Source: Streptomyces sp. Z26
GTDB lineage: Bacteria > Actinomycetota > Actinomycetes > Streptomycetales > Streptomycetaceae
Direction: 5' to 3'
Assembly (NCBI RefSeq): GCF_003665095.1
Contig: NZ_RCHV01000002.1
Location: forward strand, 5,584,501 to 5,648,500
Length of the DNA stretch: 64,000 nt
In this document: in pieces, positions 56,909 through 64,000 of the stretch
Numbering within the stretch: the first letter of the stretch is position 1
Layout: every line of letters begins with the position of its first letter
Program-made: the position numbers and the translations under genes
Notes under the pieces: model-generated
Told to the model about the DNA's origin: nothing
Database searches by the model: none
The model's input: the letters and a program-made list of their open reading frames with translations, nothing else

Positions 56909-56913
56909 GGGGG

Positions 56914-57147
56914 TCAGGCGTGGTCGACGAGTTCGCCGCGGCCCTTCATGCGGGCGCAGTGGGCGCAGCAGAAGAACTCGCCCGCCGCCTCCAGCCCGTG
57001 CCCGAGAATGCGGCACTGGCAGTTGTCGCAGATGGGCGCGAGCCGGTGGGCGGCGCACTCCAGGCTGTCGAAGACGTGCACGGCGCCCGCCGTGCGTACC
57101 TCGAAGGACATCGCGTAGTCGTTGTTGCAGACCTCGCACACGGCCAT
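56914..57147 (-). CDS. Cys-rich prokaryotic metallothionein-like protein
   Basis: Protein of 77 aa with nine cysteines in CxxC-type pairs: MAVCEVCNNDYAMSFEV, SLECAAHRLAPICDNCQC and EFFCCAHCARMKGRGE. Two histidines lie near them. The layout is of the prokaryotic metallothionein-like or zinc-ribbon family of actinobacteria; two or three metal sites are possible. ATG at 57147 is preferred; the open frame upstream is not family-like. It would bind zinc or serve as a metal chaperone; no metal-responsive regulator is adjacent. Confidence 0.8.
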   Translation of the reverse strand: MAVCEVCNNDYAMSFEVRTAGAVHVFDSLECAAHRLAPICDNCQCRILGHGLEAAGEFFCCAHCARMKGRGELVDHA

Positions 57148-57294
57148 GGCGGAACCACTTCTCTCTGGCGGGGATGGGGGATGTGCGCGTCCGGGCACCC
57201 GCGGCACACCGCCGCGGAACTCCCGTACGCCGGGGCCCAGGAGACCCCACGGGCCGTACGGCCGCCGCCGCGCCGGGCCGACGCCCCGGCCCGA

Positions 57295-57873
57295 TCACCC
57301 GTCCGGTCGAGACCCGGTCCGGCGGCGTACGGGGCGGTCGCCGTCGCCCGTACGGGCGCCCGCACGGGACGTCGCGCGCGGCGGCAGACGGTGCAGCCGG
57401 ACGTCGGCCAGCCGGGTACCCCGCGCCTCCGCCGTCATGTACGTGCAGTACGGCTCCCGCCGACGGTCCGTCGGGGAGCCCGGGTTGAGCAGCCGGAGGC
57501 CGTTCGCGGCCGTCGTGTCCCAGGGGATGTGGCTGTGCCCGAAGACGAGCACGTCGGCGTCCGGGAAGCGGTCGGCGCAACGCTCCTCGCGCTCCCGCGC
57601 CGCCCCGGTCTCGTGCACGACGGCGAACCGGACGCCGCCCAGCTCCGCGTACGCCACCTCGGGCAGCCGCGCGCGCAGCTCCGGGCCGTCGTTGTTGCCG
57701 TGGACCGCGACGAGGCGGTGGGCGCGCGCCGTGAGCAGGTCGAGGGTGGCGGTGTCGACCCAGTCGCCCGCGTGGATGACGGCGTCGGCCTCGTCGACGC
57801 GGGCGAGGAGTTCGTCGGGCAGGGCGCGGGCCCGGCGCGGGAGGTGGGTGTCGGACGTCAGCAGCAGGCGCAC
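57295..57873 (-). CDS. YfcE-type metallophosphoesterase
   Basis: Protein of 192 aa with the calcineurin-like fold. Metal motifs in order: LLLTSDTHLP (DxH), VIHAGDWVD (GDxxD), VHGNND (GNHD-type), and the histidines in VVHETGA and VFGHSHIPW (GHxH). NPGSPTDRR closes the fold. Relatives hydrolyse phosphodiesters or nucleotide phosphates; the physiological substrate is not known. GTG at 57873 is chosen because the first beta strand begins there; GGAG lies close upstream. The ada-alkA fusion starts divergently about 120 bases away. Confidence 0.86.
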   Translation of the reverse strand: MRLLLTSDTHLPRRARALPDELLARVDEADAVIHAGDWVDTATLDLLTARAHRLVAVHGNNDGPELRARLPEVAYAELGGVRFAVVHETGAAREREERCADRFPDADVLVFGHSHIPWDTTAANGLRLLNPGSPTDRRREPYCTYMTAEARGTRLADVRLHRLPPRATSRAGARTGDGDRPVRRRTGSRPDG

Positions 57874-57994
57874 GGCTCCACCGTACGAGCCGGGCGCGCG
57901 GGCGGGTCGCGTACGGGCCGCGCGCGCCGGGGGCACGGTCATGTCCGATTCCCGCCAGTGGCGGGGTCGGCGCGGGCGCACACTGGAGGGCGTG

Positions 57995-59560
57995 ATGACC
58001 GAAGACAGCAGGTACGAGGCCGTACGCAGCCGGGACGCGCGCTTCGACGGCGTGTTCTTCCTCGGCGTGACGACCACCGGGATCTACTGCCGTCCCAGTT
58101 GCCCTGCGGTCACCCCGAAACGCGCCCACGTCCGCTACTACGCGACCGCCGCCGGAGCCCAGGGCGCGGGCTTCCGCGCCTGCCGCCGCTGCCGCCCCGA
58201 CGCGGTGCCCGGCTCCCCGGAGTGGGACGTACGGGCCGACGTCGTCGGACGTGCCATGCGCATGATCGCCGACGGTGTCGTCGACCGCGAGGGCGTCGCC
58301 GGGCTCGCGTCCCGGCTCGGCTACAGCGCCCGCCAGGTCCAGCGCCAGCTGACCGCCGAGGTCGGCGCCGGGCCGGTCGCGCTCGCCCGCGCCCAGCGCG
58401 CGCACACCGCGCGCGTGCTGCTCCAGACGACGCCGCTGGCGGTCACGGAGATCGCGTTCGCGGCCGGGTTCGCGAGCGTGCGGCAGTTCAACGACACCGT
58501 GCGGGAGATCTACGCGACGACCCCGAGCGGGCTGCGCGCCGCCCGCCGCGGCGGACTCGGCTCGGCGGGGCCGCCCGTACCGCTCACGCCCGACGGCGTC
58601 GGAGCGGGGGCGCCCGCCGCCGGGGTGCCGCTGCGGCTGGCGTACCGCGGGCCGTACGACACCGCCCGCCTCTTCGACTTCCTCGAACGGCGCGCGGTCA
58701 CCGGAGTGGAGGAGGTACGGCATGCCGCGCGCGGGCGCACGTACCGGCGGACGCTGTCCCTCACGCACGCCCCCGGCGTCGTCGAGGTCGACGAGCGCGC
58801 CCGGGGCACCGCGACCGGCGGACACGGCTGGCTCGAAGCCCGGCTGCGCCTCGCGGACCTGCGGGACCTGACGACCGCCGTGCGGCGCGTACGGCGCCTG
58901 TTCGACCTGGACGCCGACCCGTACGCCGTCGCGGAACGGCTCGCGGGCGACCCGCTGCTCGGCCACCTGGTGGCCGCCGCCCCCGGACTGCGCTCGCCGG
59001 GCGCCGCCGACCCGCACGAACTCGCCGTACGCGCCGTCCTCGGGCAGCAGGTCACCGTGGGGGCCGCGCGCGGGTTGGCGGGGACGCTCGTCGCCGCGTA
59101 CGGGAAGCCGCTGGCCGCGCCCGACGGCGCGCTCACGCACCTGTTCCCGGCGGCGGACACGCTCGCGGACGCGGCGTTCGGCGAACTCGGCATGCCGGGG
59201 AGCCGCAAGCGGACCCTGCGCACCGTCTGCGCCGCGCTCGCCGACGGCACCGTCGTCCTCGACCCCGGCGCCGACCGGGAGGAGGCCGAACGCGGGCTGC
59301 GCGCCCTGACCGGCATCGGCCCGTGGACCGCCGGATACGTGCGGATGCGCGCCCTCGGGGACCCGGACGTGTTCCTCCCCGGCGACGCGGGCGTACGGCA
59401 CGGCCTCGCCGCCGTCGGCGCGGACGCGCGGCACGCGGACGGCTGGCGGCCGTGGCGCTCGTACGCGCTGCACCACCTCTGGAACGCCGCCGGGCCGCCC
59501 GCGCCGCCGCCCGCCGGGCCGTCCGGTGCGGGCAACAGGCCGCGCACGCCGCGCGGTTGA
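57995..59560 (+). CDS. Ada-AlkA fusion: methylphosphotriester/AraC regulator fused to DNA-3-methyladenine glycosylase II
   Basis: Protein of 521 aa with three parts. Residues 1-75 are the Ada zinc domain with C32, C36, C63 and C66 (YCRPSC and CRRC); one of these takes the methyl from a phosphotriester. Residues 82-185 are an AraC-type HTH (GLASRLGYSARQVQRQL, IAFAAGFASVRQFNDTVRE). Residues 205-500 are AlkA: an N-domain and HhH-GPD, with LTGIGPWTAGYVRMRALGD and the catalytic Asp in FLPGDAGVRHGL. So methylation sensing and base excision are joined in one chain, typical of actinobacteria. It has no O6-methylguanine domain; ogt follows. ATG 57995 follows GGAGG. Confidence 0.92.
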   Translation: MTEDSRYEAVRSRDARFDGVFFLGVTTTGIYCRPSCPAVTPKRAHVRYYATAAGAQGAGFRACRRCRPDAVPGSPEWDVRADVVGRAMRMIADGVVDREGVAGLASRLGYSARQVQRQLTAEVGAGPVALARAQRAHTARVLLQTTPLAVTEIAFAAGFASVRQFNDTVREIYATTPSGLRAARRGGLGSAGPPVPLTPDGVGAGAPAAGVPLRLAYRGPYDTARLFDFLERRAVTGVEEVRHAARGRTYRRTLSLTHAPGVVEVDERARGTATGGHGWLEARLRLADLRDLTTAVRRVRRLFDLDADPYAVAERLAGDPLLGHLVAAAPGLRSPGAADPHELAVRAVLGQQVTVGAARGLAGTLVAAYGKPLAAPDGALTHLFPAADTLADAAFGELGMPGSRKRTLRTVCAALADGTVVLDPGADREEAERGLRALTGIGPWTAGYVRMRALGDPDVFLPGDAGVRHGLAAVGADARHADGWRPWRSYALHHLWNAAGPPAPPPAGPSGAGNRPRTPRG

Positions 59561-59628
59561 GCCACCGACCGCGCAACCCACCCCCCCCGGTGCCCGCCGT
59601 GGCGCACCGACGACGAGGAGACCCACCG

Positions 59629-60108
59629 ATGCTCTACACCACCCACCCCAGCCCCCTCGGCGAACTGCTCCTCGCCGGGCCCGAACCCCGCGCCCTCGCG
59701 TCCGTCACCGTGCCCGGCCAGAAGGGCGGCGCCACGGTGCGCCCGGACTGGCGCCGGGACGACACCGCGTTCGCGGCCGCCGCGGAACAGTTCGACGCGT
59801 ACTTCGCGGGCGAACTCAAGGAGTTCGACCTGCGGTTGGCCACCAGCGGCTCCGACTTCCGCGAGCGGGTGTGGGCGGCGCTGGACGAGATCCCGTACGG
59901 CGCGACCGTCACGTACGGGCGGCTGGCGGCCATGGCGGGCGTCGACCCGCGCGCCGTACGGGCGGTGGGCGGCGCCGTCGGCGCCAACCCGCTCACCGTC
60001 GTCCACCCCTGCCACCGCGTCATCGGCGCCAACGGCTCGCTCACCGGCTACGCGGGCGGCCTCGACCGCAAGCGGCGGCTGCTCACCCTGGAGGGCGCGC
60101 TGCTGTGA
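59629..60108 (+). CDS. ogt: Methylated-DNA--protein-cysteine methyltransferase
   Basis: Protein of 159 aa that removes methyl from O6-methylguanine by irreversible transfer to its own cysteine. The active site is PCHRV (C128) with GANPLTVVHPCHRVIGANGS; YGRLAAMAGVDPRAVRAVG is the DNA-binding helix with the Arg finger. The N-domain is short (LYTTHPSPLGELLLAG). GAGGAG lies 10 bases before ATG at 59629. It follows the Ada-AlkA gene by 68 bases, so both repair steps are probably co-induced by the Ada part. Confidence 0.95.
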   Translation: MLYTTHPSPLGELLLAGPEPRALASVTVPGQKGGATVRPDWRRDDTAFAAAAEQFDAYFAGELKEFDLRLATSGSDFRERVWAALDEIPYGATVTYGRLAAMAGVDPRAVRAVGGAVGANPLTVVHPCHRVIGANGSLTGYAGGLDRKRRLLTLEGALL

Positions 60109-60142
60109 GGCGCCCCTCCCGACCGCCCCGGCGGGTCCCGCG

Positions 60143-60532
60143 TCAGGCGTCGTCGAGGCTCCAGCTGTGTATCCAACGGGGGTGGACCCGGATCACCTCC
60201 TCGCTGAAGTGGGCGCCCAACCCGTGCGGCCCGGTGAGCAGTTCGGCCTCGCCGCGTATCTCCACACCCCGTACGCGCCACGGGGACACGCTCACGACGT
60301 CGTCCACGACGAGCGCCAGCCGCGGGTTGGTCTGGAGGTTGCGCCACTTCTTCGTGGTGCCCATGGCGTAGCCGCCGATCAGGAGGGTGCCGTCGTCCTG
60401 CGGGAAGTAGCCGACCGGGTTCGCCTGCGGCCGCCCGTCGGGGTCCACCGTCGCGAGCCGCCCCAGGGGCTGTGTGGCGAGATAGGCGCGTTCAGCCGTG
60501 GTGAACGCCCTGTTGCGTGAGATGTCGGTCAT
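60143..60532 (-). CDS. PPOX-class F420-dependent oxidoreductase-like protein
   Basis: Protein of 129 aa with the split-barrel flavin/F420 fold: YLATQPLGRLATVDPDGRPQ, NPVGYFPQDDGTLLIGG, KWRNLQTNPRLALVVDDVVS and RGVEIRGEAELL. Such small proteins in actinobacteria use F420 or FMN to reduce various substrates. Its ligand is not clear; the C-terminal IRVHPRWIHSWSLD is typical of the PPOX subset. It is convergent to ogt. Confidence 0.87.
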   Translation of the reverse strand: MTDISRNRAFTTAERAYLATQPLGRLATVDPDGRPQANPVGYFPQDDGTLLIGGYAMGTTKKWRNLQTNPRLALVVDDVVSVSPWRVRGVEIRGEAELLTGPHGLGAHFSEEVIRVHPRWIHSWSLDDA

Positions 60533-60695
60533 GCGCCCAGCGTCACATCTCCGGAGCGTGAACGCACCGGCTCACGGTGGTACGTACGGTGCGCACGGTG
60601 CGTACGCGGTGCGCGCACCGGCCGTGCGGTCGGCCCCACGGAGCGGGAATCGGCGGTCGGGGAGTCCGCGCGGGCGCCTTCGGGACAATGGGCGC

Positions 60696-62882
60696 ATGAG
60701 CGATGAGGGGGAGCGGCCCGGTCCGCGACGCACGCACCAACAGGGCGACTGGTGGTCGGAGTTGTACGACGCGGAGACCCCGGACACCGGGCGCGCGTCG
60801 ACGGGGGACACGCTCGACGACCGCTTCGCCTCGGTGACCCGCACGGTCGGCGGCGCGGGCCCGCGCGGCGCCGAACCGCCGCGACGGGAGCCCCGTTCCG
60901 CCTCCCGGAGCGACACCGACACCGTCTACGACCGTGAGGCCGACGACGGTGGCGTCTTCGACCGCGAGGCGGGCACCGACACCGTCTACGACCGCGAGGC
61001 GGGCACCGACACCGTCTACGACCGTGAGGCGGACGAGGGCGAGGTCGACGACCGCGGCGGTGCGGGCCGCGCCGGTTCGGAGCCCAGGGGCCGGGGCGCG
61101 GAGGAGCGGTCCGCGGCGGAGCCCGCGCCGCCGCCCGCGTCGGAGTGGGAGTGGTTCCGCGAGGGCGACGGAGGGCGCGAGCCCCGGGAGTCGTCCGGGC
61201 CGGAGCCCGAGGCCGGTACGGGACGCCCGCCCGTACGCGTACCCGCCGCGCGCCGCGAGCCGGAGCGGCCCGAGCCCGAGCGCCCCGAACCGCCGCGCGC
61301 GGCCCCGCCCGCCGTACCCCCGCCCGCCCCGAGGCCCGCCTCGGCCGCGCCGTCCGCTCCGCCCTCCGCGCCGTCCTGGCCCGCCGCGCCCGTACCGCCG
61401 CCCGCCGAGGGCGACGGTGTCGCGGACCCCCGTACGGGACGGCCGCAGGACGGGCCGGTGGCGCCGGGCCGGTTCGCCTGGCAGGGCGGGAGCACCGGCG
61501 GGAACGGCTGGGTGACGGCGGACGAGGCGCGCGACGTGCCCGTACCGGACGCCGTACCGCCCGCAGACCCGCGCCGGGAGCCGGAACCGGACCCCGAACC
61601 GGAGCCTGTGGACCGCCCCGAGTCGCCCGCGGAGGAGACCACCAGGTTGCGCCGGTTCGCCTGGGAGCCCGGTGGAACGCTGGGCGGGAACGACGAGTCG
61701 GCCCCCGAGTGGTCCGGCACGGGCGGCGGGTCCGTGCCCCCGCCCGTACCGGCCGACGCCCCCGCCGCCGCCCTACCGGAACCGGAACCGGAACCGGACG
61801 GAGCGCCCGGCCCGGACGCCACCGCCGCCCAACCGCCCACCCCCGGCGGGCCGTCGGCGCCCGCCCCCGACGCCGAAGGCACCCCCGACATGCTTCCGCC
61901 CACCGTCTGCCCGCCGCGGCCCGACCCCGTGGAGCCGTGGACGCGGCGCGCCGAGCCCGGCGAGCCGTGGGCCGCCGACCCCACCGCGCTGTCCGACCTG
62001 GTGCCCGACACCGAGCTGGACGGCGCGCGGCACGGCCCGCTCGCCGTCCGCGCCGCCTCCCTGCGCGGCGACCTCGCGCGCGAGCGCGGCGAGCCGCGCG
62101 GCGACGCGATGCTCGTCGCCCGCTTCGGCGCGGGGGACAACGCGCTGCTGCTCGTCGCCGTCGCCACCGGCGCGGGCCCCGCGCCCGGCGCGCACCGCGC
62201 GGCCCGCGAGGCGTGCCACTCCATCGGTGAGGCGATCGGCCGCAGCCACGCGCGGCTCGCGGAGGACGTCAGGGCGGGGCAGAAGGCCGCGCTCAAGTCC
62301 GGGCTCAAACGGCTCATCGACCGCAGTCACGGTCGGCTGCGCGCCCAGGCGGCGGCACTCGGCCTGGAGCCCGGCGAGCACAGCTCCGACCTGCGCTGCC
62401 TGCTGCTCCCGGCCGATCCCGACTGCCGTACGCGCGTGTTCTTCGGCATCGGCTCCGGCGGCCTCTTCCGGCTGCGCGACGGCGTCTGGCAGGACATCGA
62501 GCCGCGGGTCCCGGGCGGCCCCCCGCCGGGGCTGGCGCCCGGCCCGGAGGCTTCGGTCCCGCCCCTGCCGGACCCGCGTCCGACGATGAACCTCGGCATC
62601 ACCCGGCGCGAGGCGCGCGCCCGCCAGGAGGAGGCCGAGCCGGAGCCGTTCCGGTTCCGCGCCTCGGTCGCCCGGCCCGGTGACACGCTGCTGCTGTGCA
62701 GCGCCGGCCTCGCCGAACCCCTGCGCGCCTCCTCGCACTTCGCGGACCGGCTCGCCGCCCGCTGGGGGCAGGAGCCCGGCGCCCCGGACCTGGCCGCGTT
62801 CCTGGTGGAGGTCCAGCAGGGGGGCGCGGACGACGACGGGTACGGCGAGGACCGTACGGCCGCCGCGGTCTGGGAGGCGTAG
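60696..62882 (+). CDS. PP2C-like phosphatase-domain protein with long disordered region
   Basis: Protein of 728 aa. Residues 1-440 are Pro/Glu/Arg/Ala-rich and almost certainly disordered, with a 10-residue repeat (GTDTVYDREA) near 88-115 and two copies of FAW..G(S/T). The C-terminal 290 residues resemble a PP2C-type phosphatase: ARHGPLAVRAASLRGDLARE, RGDAMLVARFGAGDNALLLV, CHSIGEAIGRSH and PGDTLLLCSAGLAEPL. The metal-binding DGxGG motif is not evident (VAVATGAGPAPG instead), so activity is doubtful. ATG at 60696. The next gene (DUF2637) is convergent behind a strong hairpin. Confidence 0.75.
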   Translation: MSDEGERPGPRRTHQQGDWWSELYDAETPDTGRASTGDTLDDRFASVTRTVGGAGPRGAEPPRREPRSASRSDTDTVYDREADDGGVFDREAGTDTVYDREAGTDTVYDREADEGEVDDRGGAGRAGSEPRGRGAEERSAAEPAPPPASEWEWFREGDGGREPRESSGPEPEAGTGRPPVRVPAARREPERPEPERPEPPRAAPPAVPPPAPRPASAAPSAPPSAPSWPAAPVPPPAEGDGVADPRTGRPQDGPVAPGRFAWQGGSTGGNGWVTADEARDVPVPDAVPPADPRREPEPDPEPEPVDRPESPAEETTRLRRFAWEPGGTLGGNDESAPEWSGTGGGSVPPPVPADAPAAALPEPEPEPDGAPGPDATAAQPPTPGGPSAPAPDAEGTPDMLPPTVCPPRPDPVEPWTRRAEPGEPWAADPTALSDLVPDTELDGARHGPLAVRAASLRGDLARERGEPRGDAMLVARFGAGDNALLLVAVATGAGPAPGAHRAAREACHSIGEAIGRSHARLAEDVRAGQKAALKSGLKRLIDRSHGRLRAQAAALGLEPGEHSSDLRCLLLPADPDCRTRVFFGIGSGGLFRLRDGVWQDIEPRVPGGPPPGLAPGPEASVPPLPDPRPTMNLGITRREARARQEEAEPEPFRFRASVARPGDTLLLCSAGLAEPLRASSHFADRLAARWGQEPGAPDLAAFLVEVQQGGADDDGYGEDRTAAAVWEA
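60961..61020 (+). repeat. 30-bp tandem repeat inside the PP2C-like gene
   Basis: An exact 30-bp unit (starting ACCGCGAGGC) occurs twice in a row (60961-60990, 60991-61020) with partial copies on both sides. It encodes ten residues per unit, so copy changes keep the frame. Confidence 0.75.
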
Positions 62883-62896
62883 ACCACCCCACGCGC

Positions 62897-62929
62897 GGAC
62901 GCCCGTACGCGGGGTGCGTACGGGCGTCC
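62897..62929. terminator. Bidirectional hairpin between convergent genes
   Basis: Perfect 14-bp stem (62897-62910 with 62916-62929) with a five-base loop, between the PP2C-like stop and the DUF2637 stop. Confidence 0.7.
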
Positions 62930-62966
62930 GGTGCTTCGGGGCGCGGGCCCGGTCGGGCCGATGGGC

Positions 62967-64000
62967 TCAGCCGAACTGCCGCTCGATCTGGGCCAGTTTC
63001 TCCTCCAGCGAGTCGAGCCGCGGGCTCGCCGGGTTCGCCAGGTCCTCGTCGCGGGTGTCCTGCCCGCCCTTCGGCTCCTTCCCGCGCGCGTCGTGCCCGC
63101 GCGTGCCGTGGTCGTCCGGCCCGGCCTGGAGCGCGGGCCGCGCGCTCCCGCCGCCCGCCTGCTGCGCACCGGCCGCCGCCACGCCGCCCGCCGGTGCGGG
63201 CAGGCTCGTGGCCAACTCCCGTTCGACGGCCACCGTCGGCGCGCCGCGCCCCCGGTGCCAGAGCCGCGCCTGCCGGTGCTGCCGGTGCAGCGCCTTGATC
63301 CGGGCGCGTTCCAACTTGTCGTGGTCCCGCCGCCGTTGGCGTTCGTCCTCGCGTCGCCGCCGGTCCTCGCGGACCTCGTCGACGGCCTCGTCCAGCGTCC
63401 GTACGCCCTCCAGCAGCATCAGCGACCAGGCGCGGTACGTCTCACGCGGCGCGCGCAGCCACCGTACGATCCGGATCTGCGGCAACGGGCGGGGCACCAG
63501 GCCCTGTTCGCGGAGCGCGGCCCGCCGGGTCTGCTTGAGCGCGCGGTCGAAGAGGATGGCCGCCGACAGCGACATCCCGGCGAAGAACTGCGGTGCTCCC
63601 GCGTGTTCGTCGCCCCGGGGCGCGTGCACCCAGTTGAACCAGGCGGCCGCCGCAGCGAACGCCCAGACCAGCAGCCGCGATCCGAGCGACGCGTCGCCGT
63701 GGCTCGCCTCGCGCACGGCGATGACTGCGGAGAACATCGCCGCGCCGTCCAGCCCGAACGGGACCAGGTACTCCCAGCCGCCGGACAGGTTGAGGTTCTG
63801 CCGCCCGAAGCCGACGAGGCCGTGGAACGACAGGGCCGCGGCGACCCCCGCGCAGCAGAAGAGGAGGACGTAGGAGGCCATGGCGTAGACCCCCTCCTTA
63901 CGGCGGCGGCGCTCCTCCATGCGCTCCCAGGAGTCGGTCTGCGCGCCGCCCTGCTCACCGCTGCCCCCGCCGCCCCGCCCGCCGCGTCCGCGCGCCAGCA
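62967..64000 (-). CDS. DUF2637-domain membrane protein (5' end outside window)
   Basis: The frame runs from the stop at 62967 through the right edge without interruption. An ATG at 63920 is possible, but residues before it (GEQGGAQTDSWERMEER) look coding, so the gene is treated as partial. The membrane part has about four spans (YVLLFCCAGVAAALSFHGLV, VPFGLDGAAMFSAVIAV, LLVWAFAAAAAWFNW, FFAGMSLSAAILF). LKQTRRAALREQGLVPRPLP and RWLRAPRETYRAWSLMLLEG follow, then a long Arg/Lys/Glu coiled tail. DUF2637 proteins are common in streptomycete chromosomes and plasmids, often with transfer genes; function unknown. Confidence 0.85.
   Translation of the reverse strand, partial: LARGRGGRGGGGSGEQGGAQTDSWERMEERRRRKEGVYAMASYVLLFCCAGVAAALSFHGLVGFGRQNLNLSGGWEYLVPFGLDGAAMFSAVIAVREASHGDASLGSRLLVWAFAAAAAWFNWVHAPRGDEHAGAPQFFAGMSLSAAILFDRALKQTRRAALREQGLVPRPLPQIRIVRWLRAPRETYRAWSLMLLEGVRTLDEAVDEVREDRRRREDERQRRRDHDKLERARIKALHRQHRQARLWHRGRGAPTVAVERELATSLPAPAGGVAAAGAQQAGGGSARPALQAGPDDHGTRGHDARGKEPKGGQDTRDEDLANPASPRLDSLEEKLAQIERQFG

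Noticed and set aside
56498..59626. Minus-strand open frame of over 1000 codons antisense to the Ada-AlkA gene
   Set aside because: Only its last 136 codons (PGPGW protein) have protein-like features; the rest is the GC-driven antisense of known genes.
1..64000. tRNA, rRNA or CRISPR features
   Set aside because: No cloverleaf with TTCGA-type arm plus CCA-proximal stem, no rRNA core motif and no regularly spaced repeats were seen.

Overview
The window is actinomycete chromosome and almost certainly Streptomyces or a very close relative. GC is very high, third codon positions are nearly all G or C, starts are often GTG, and several families typical of streptomycetes are present: SAV2148-type HEPN protein, an XRE-DUF5753 regulator paired with a DUF397 protein and an RsbW-like ATPase, DUF1707-FHA, DUF2637, an F420-type PPOX protein and the TreY/TreZ/GlgX trehalose-glycogen set. 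No rRNA, tRNA or CRISPR was found.

Layout. 0-2 kb: the end of a membrane protein and a complete IS30-family element. 2-11.7 kb: housekeeping genes, namely a PhoX/DUF839 secreted protein, ZapE, a pyrimidine-reductase-like protein, an Rrf2 regulator with a TauE/SafE sulfur-anion exporter, murC, msrB and a secreted DUF4185 protein. 11.8-19.5 kb: the most accessory-looking stretch. It holds a mosaic membrane protein, a LysE exporter, a two-gene unknown module (423-aa soluble protein plus 165-aa two-span membrane protein), a frameshifted small gene, a protein-kinase-like gene and an IS5-type transposase remnant, then the RsbW-like/XRE/DUF397 trio. 19.5-28.1 kb: treZ, a GNAT, a DUF1707-FHA protein, treY and glgX. 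28.4-36.3 kb: a copper amine oxidase apparently split over two secreted proteins, the HEPN protein, an acyltransferase, two TetR regulators and an SGNH hydrolase. 36.4-40.6 kb: an MMPL transporter, DUF1697 and an epimerase.

40.6-46.8 kb is the assimilatory sulfate operon, read on the minus strand: 27-aa leader peptide, sulfite reductase, 66-aa zinc-ribbon protein, CysH, CysD, CysN and a sirohydrochlorin chelatase. Together these take sulfate to sulfide. There is no APS kinase, which fits a CysH carrying the Fe-S cysteines of an APS reductase. The Rrf2/TauE pair at 6.4-8.1 kb may belong to the same physiology.

46.9-64 kb: a GNAT, a PfkB sugar kinase, a YihY protein, an MFS exporter with an ArsR regulator, RsgA, a TmrB-like NTPase, a second MFS gene with an in-frame stop, small zinc and PGPGW proteins, a phosphoesterase, an Ada-AlkA fusion with Ogt for alkylation repair, a PPOX protein, a PP2C-like protein with a disordered repeat region, and a DUF2637 protein cut by the window end.

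The best leads are the leader peptide of the sulfate operon, the Rrf2-type palindrome before the TauE gene, the unknown module and kinase at 14-17.6 kb, the split amine oxidase, and the in-frame TGA in the second MFS gene. All functions come from reading motifs by eye; no database search was run.
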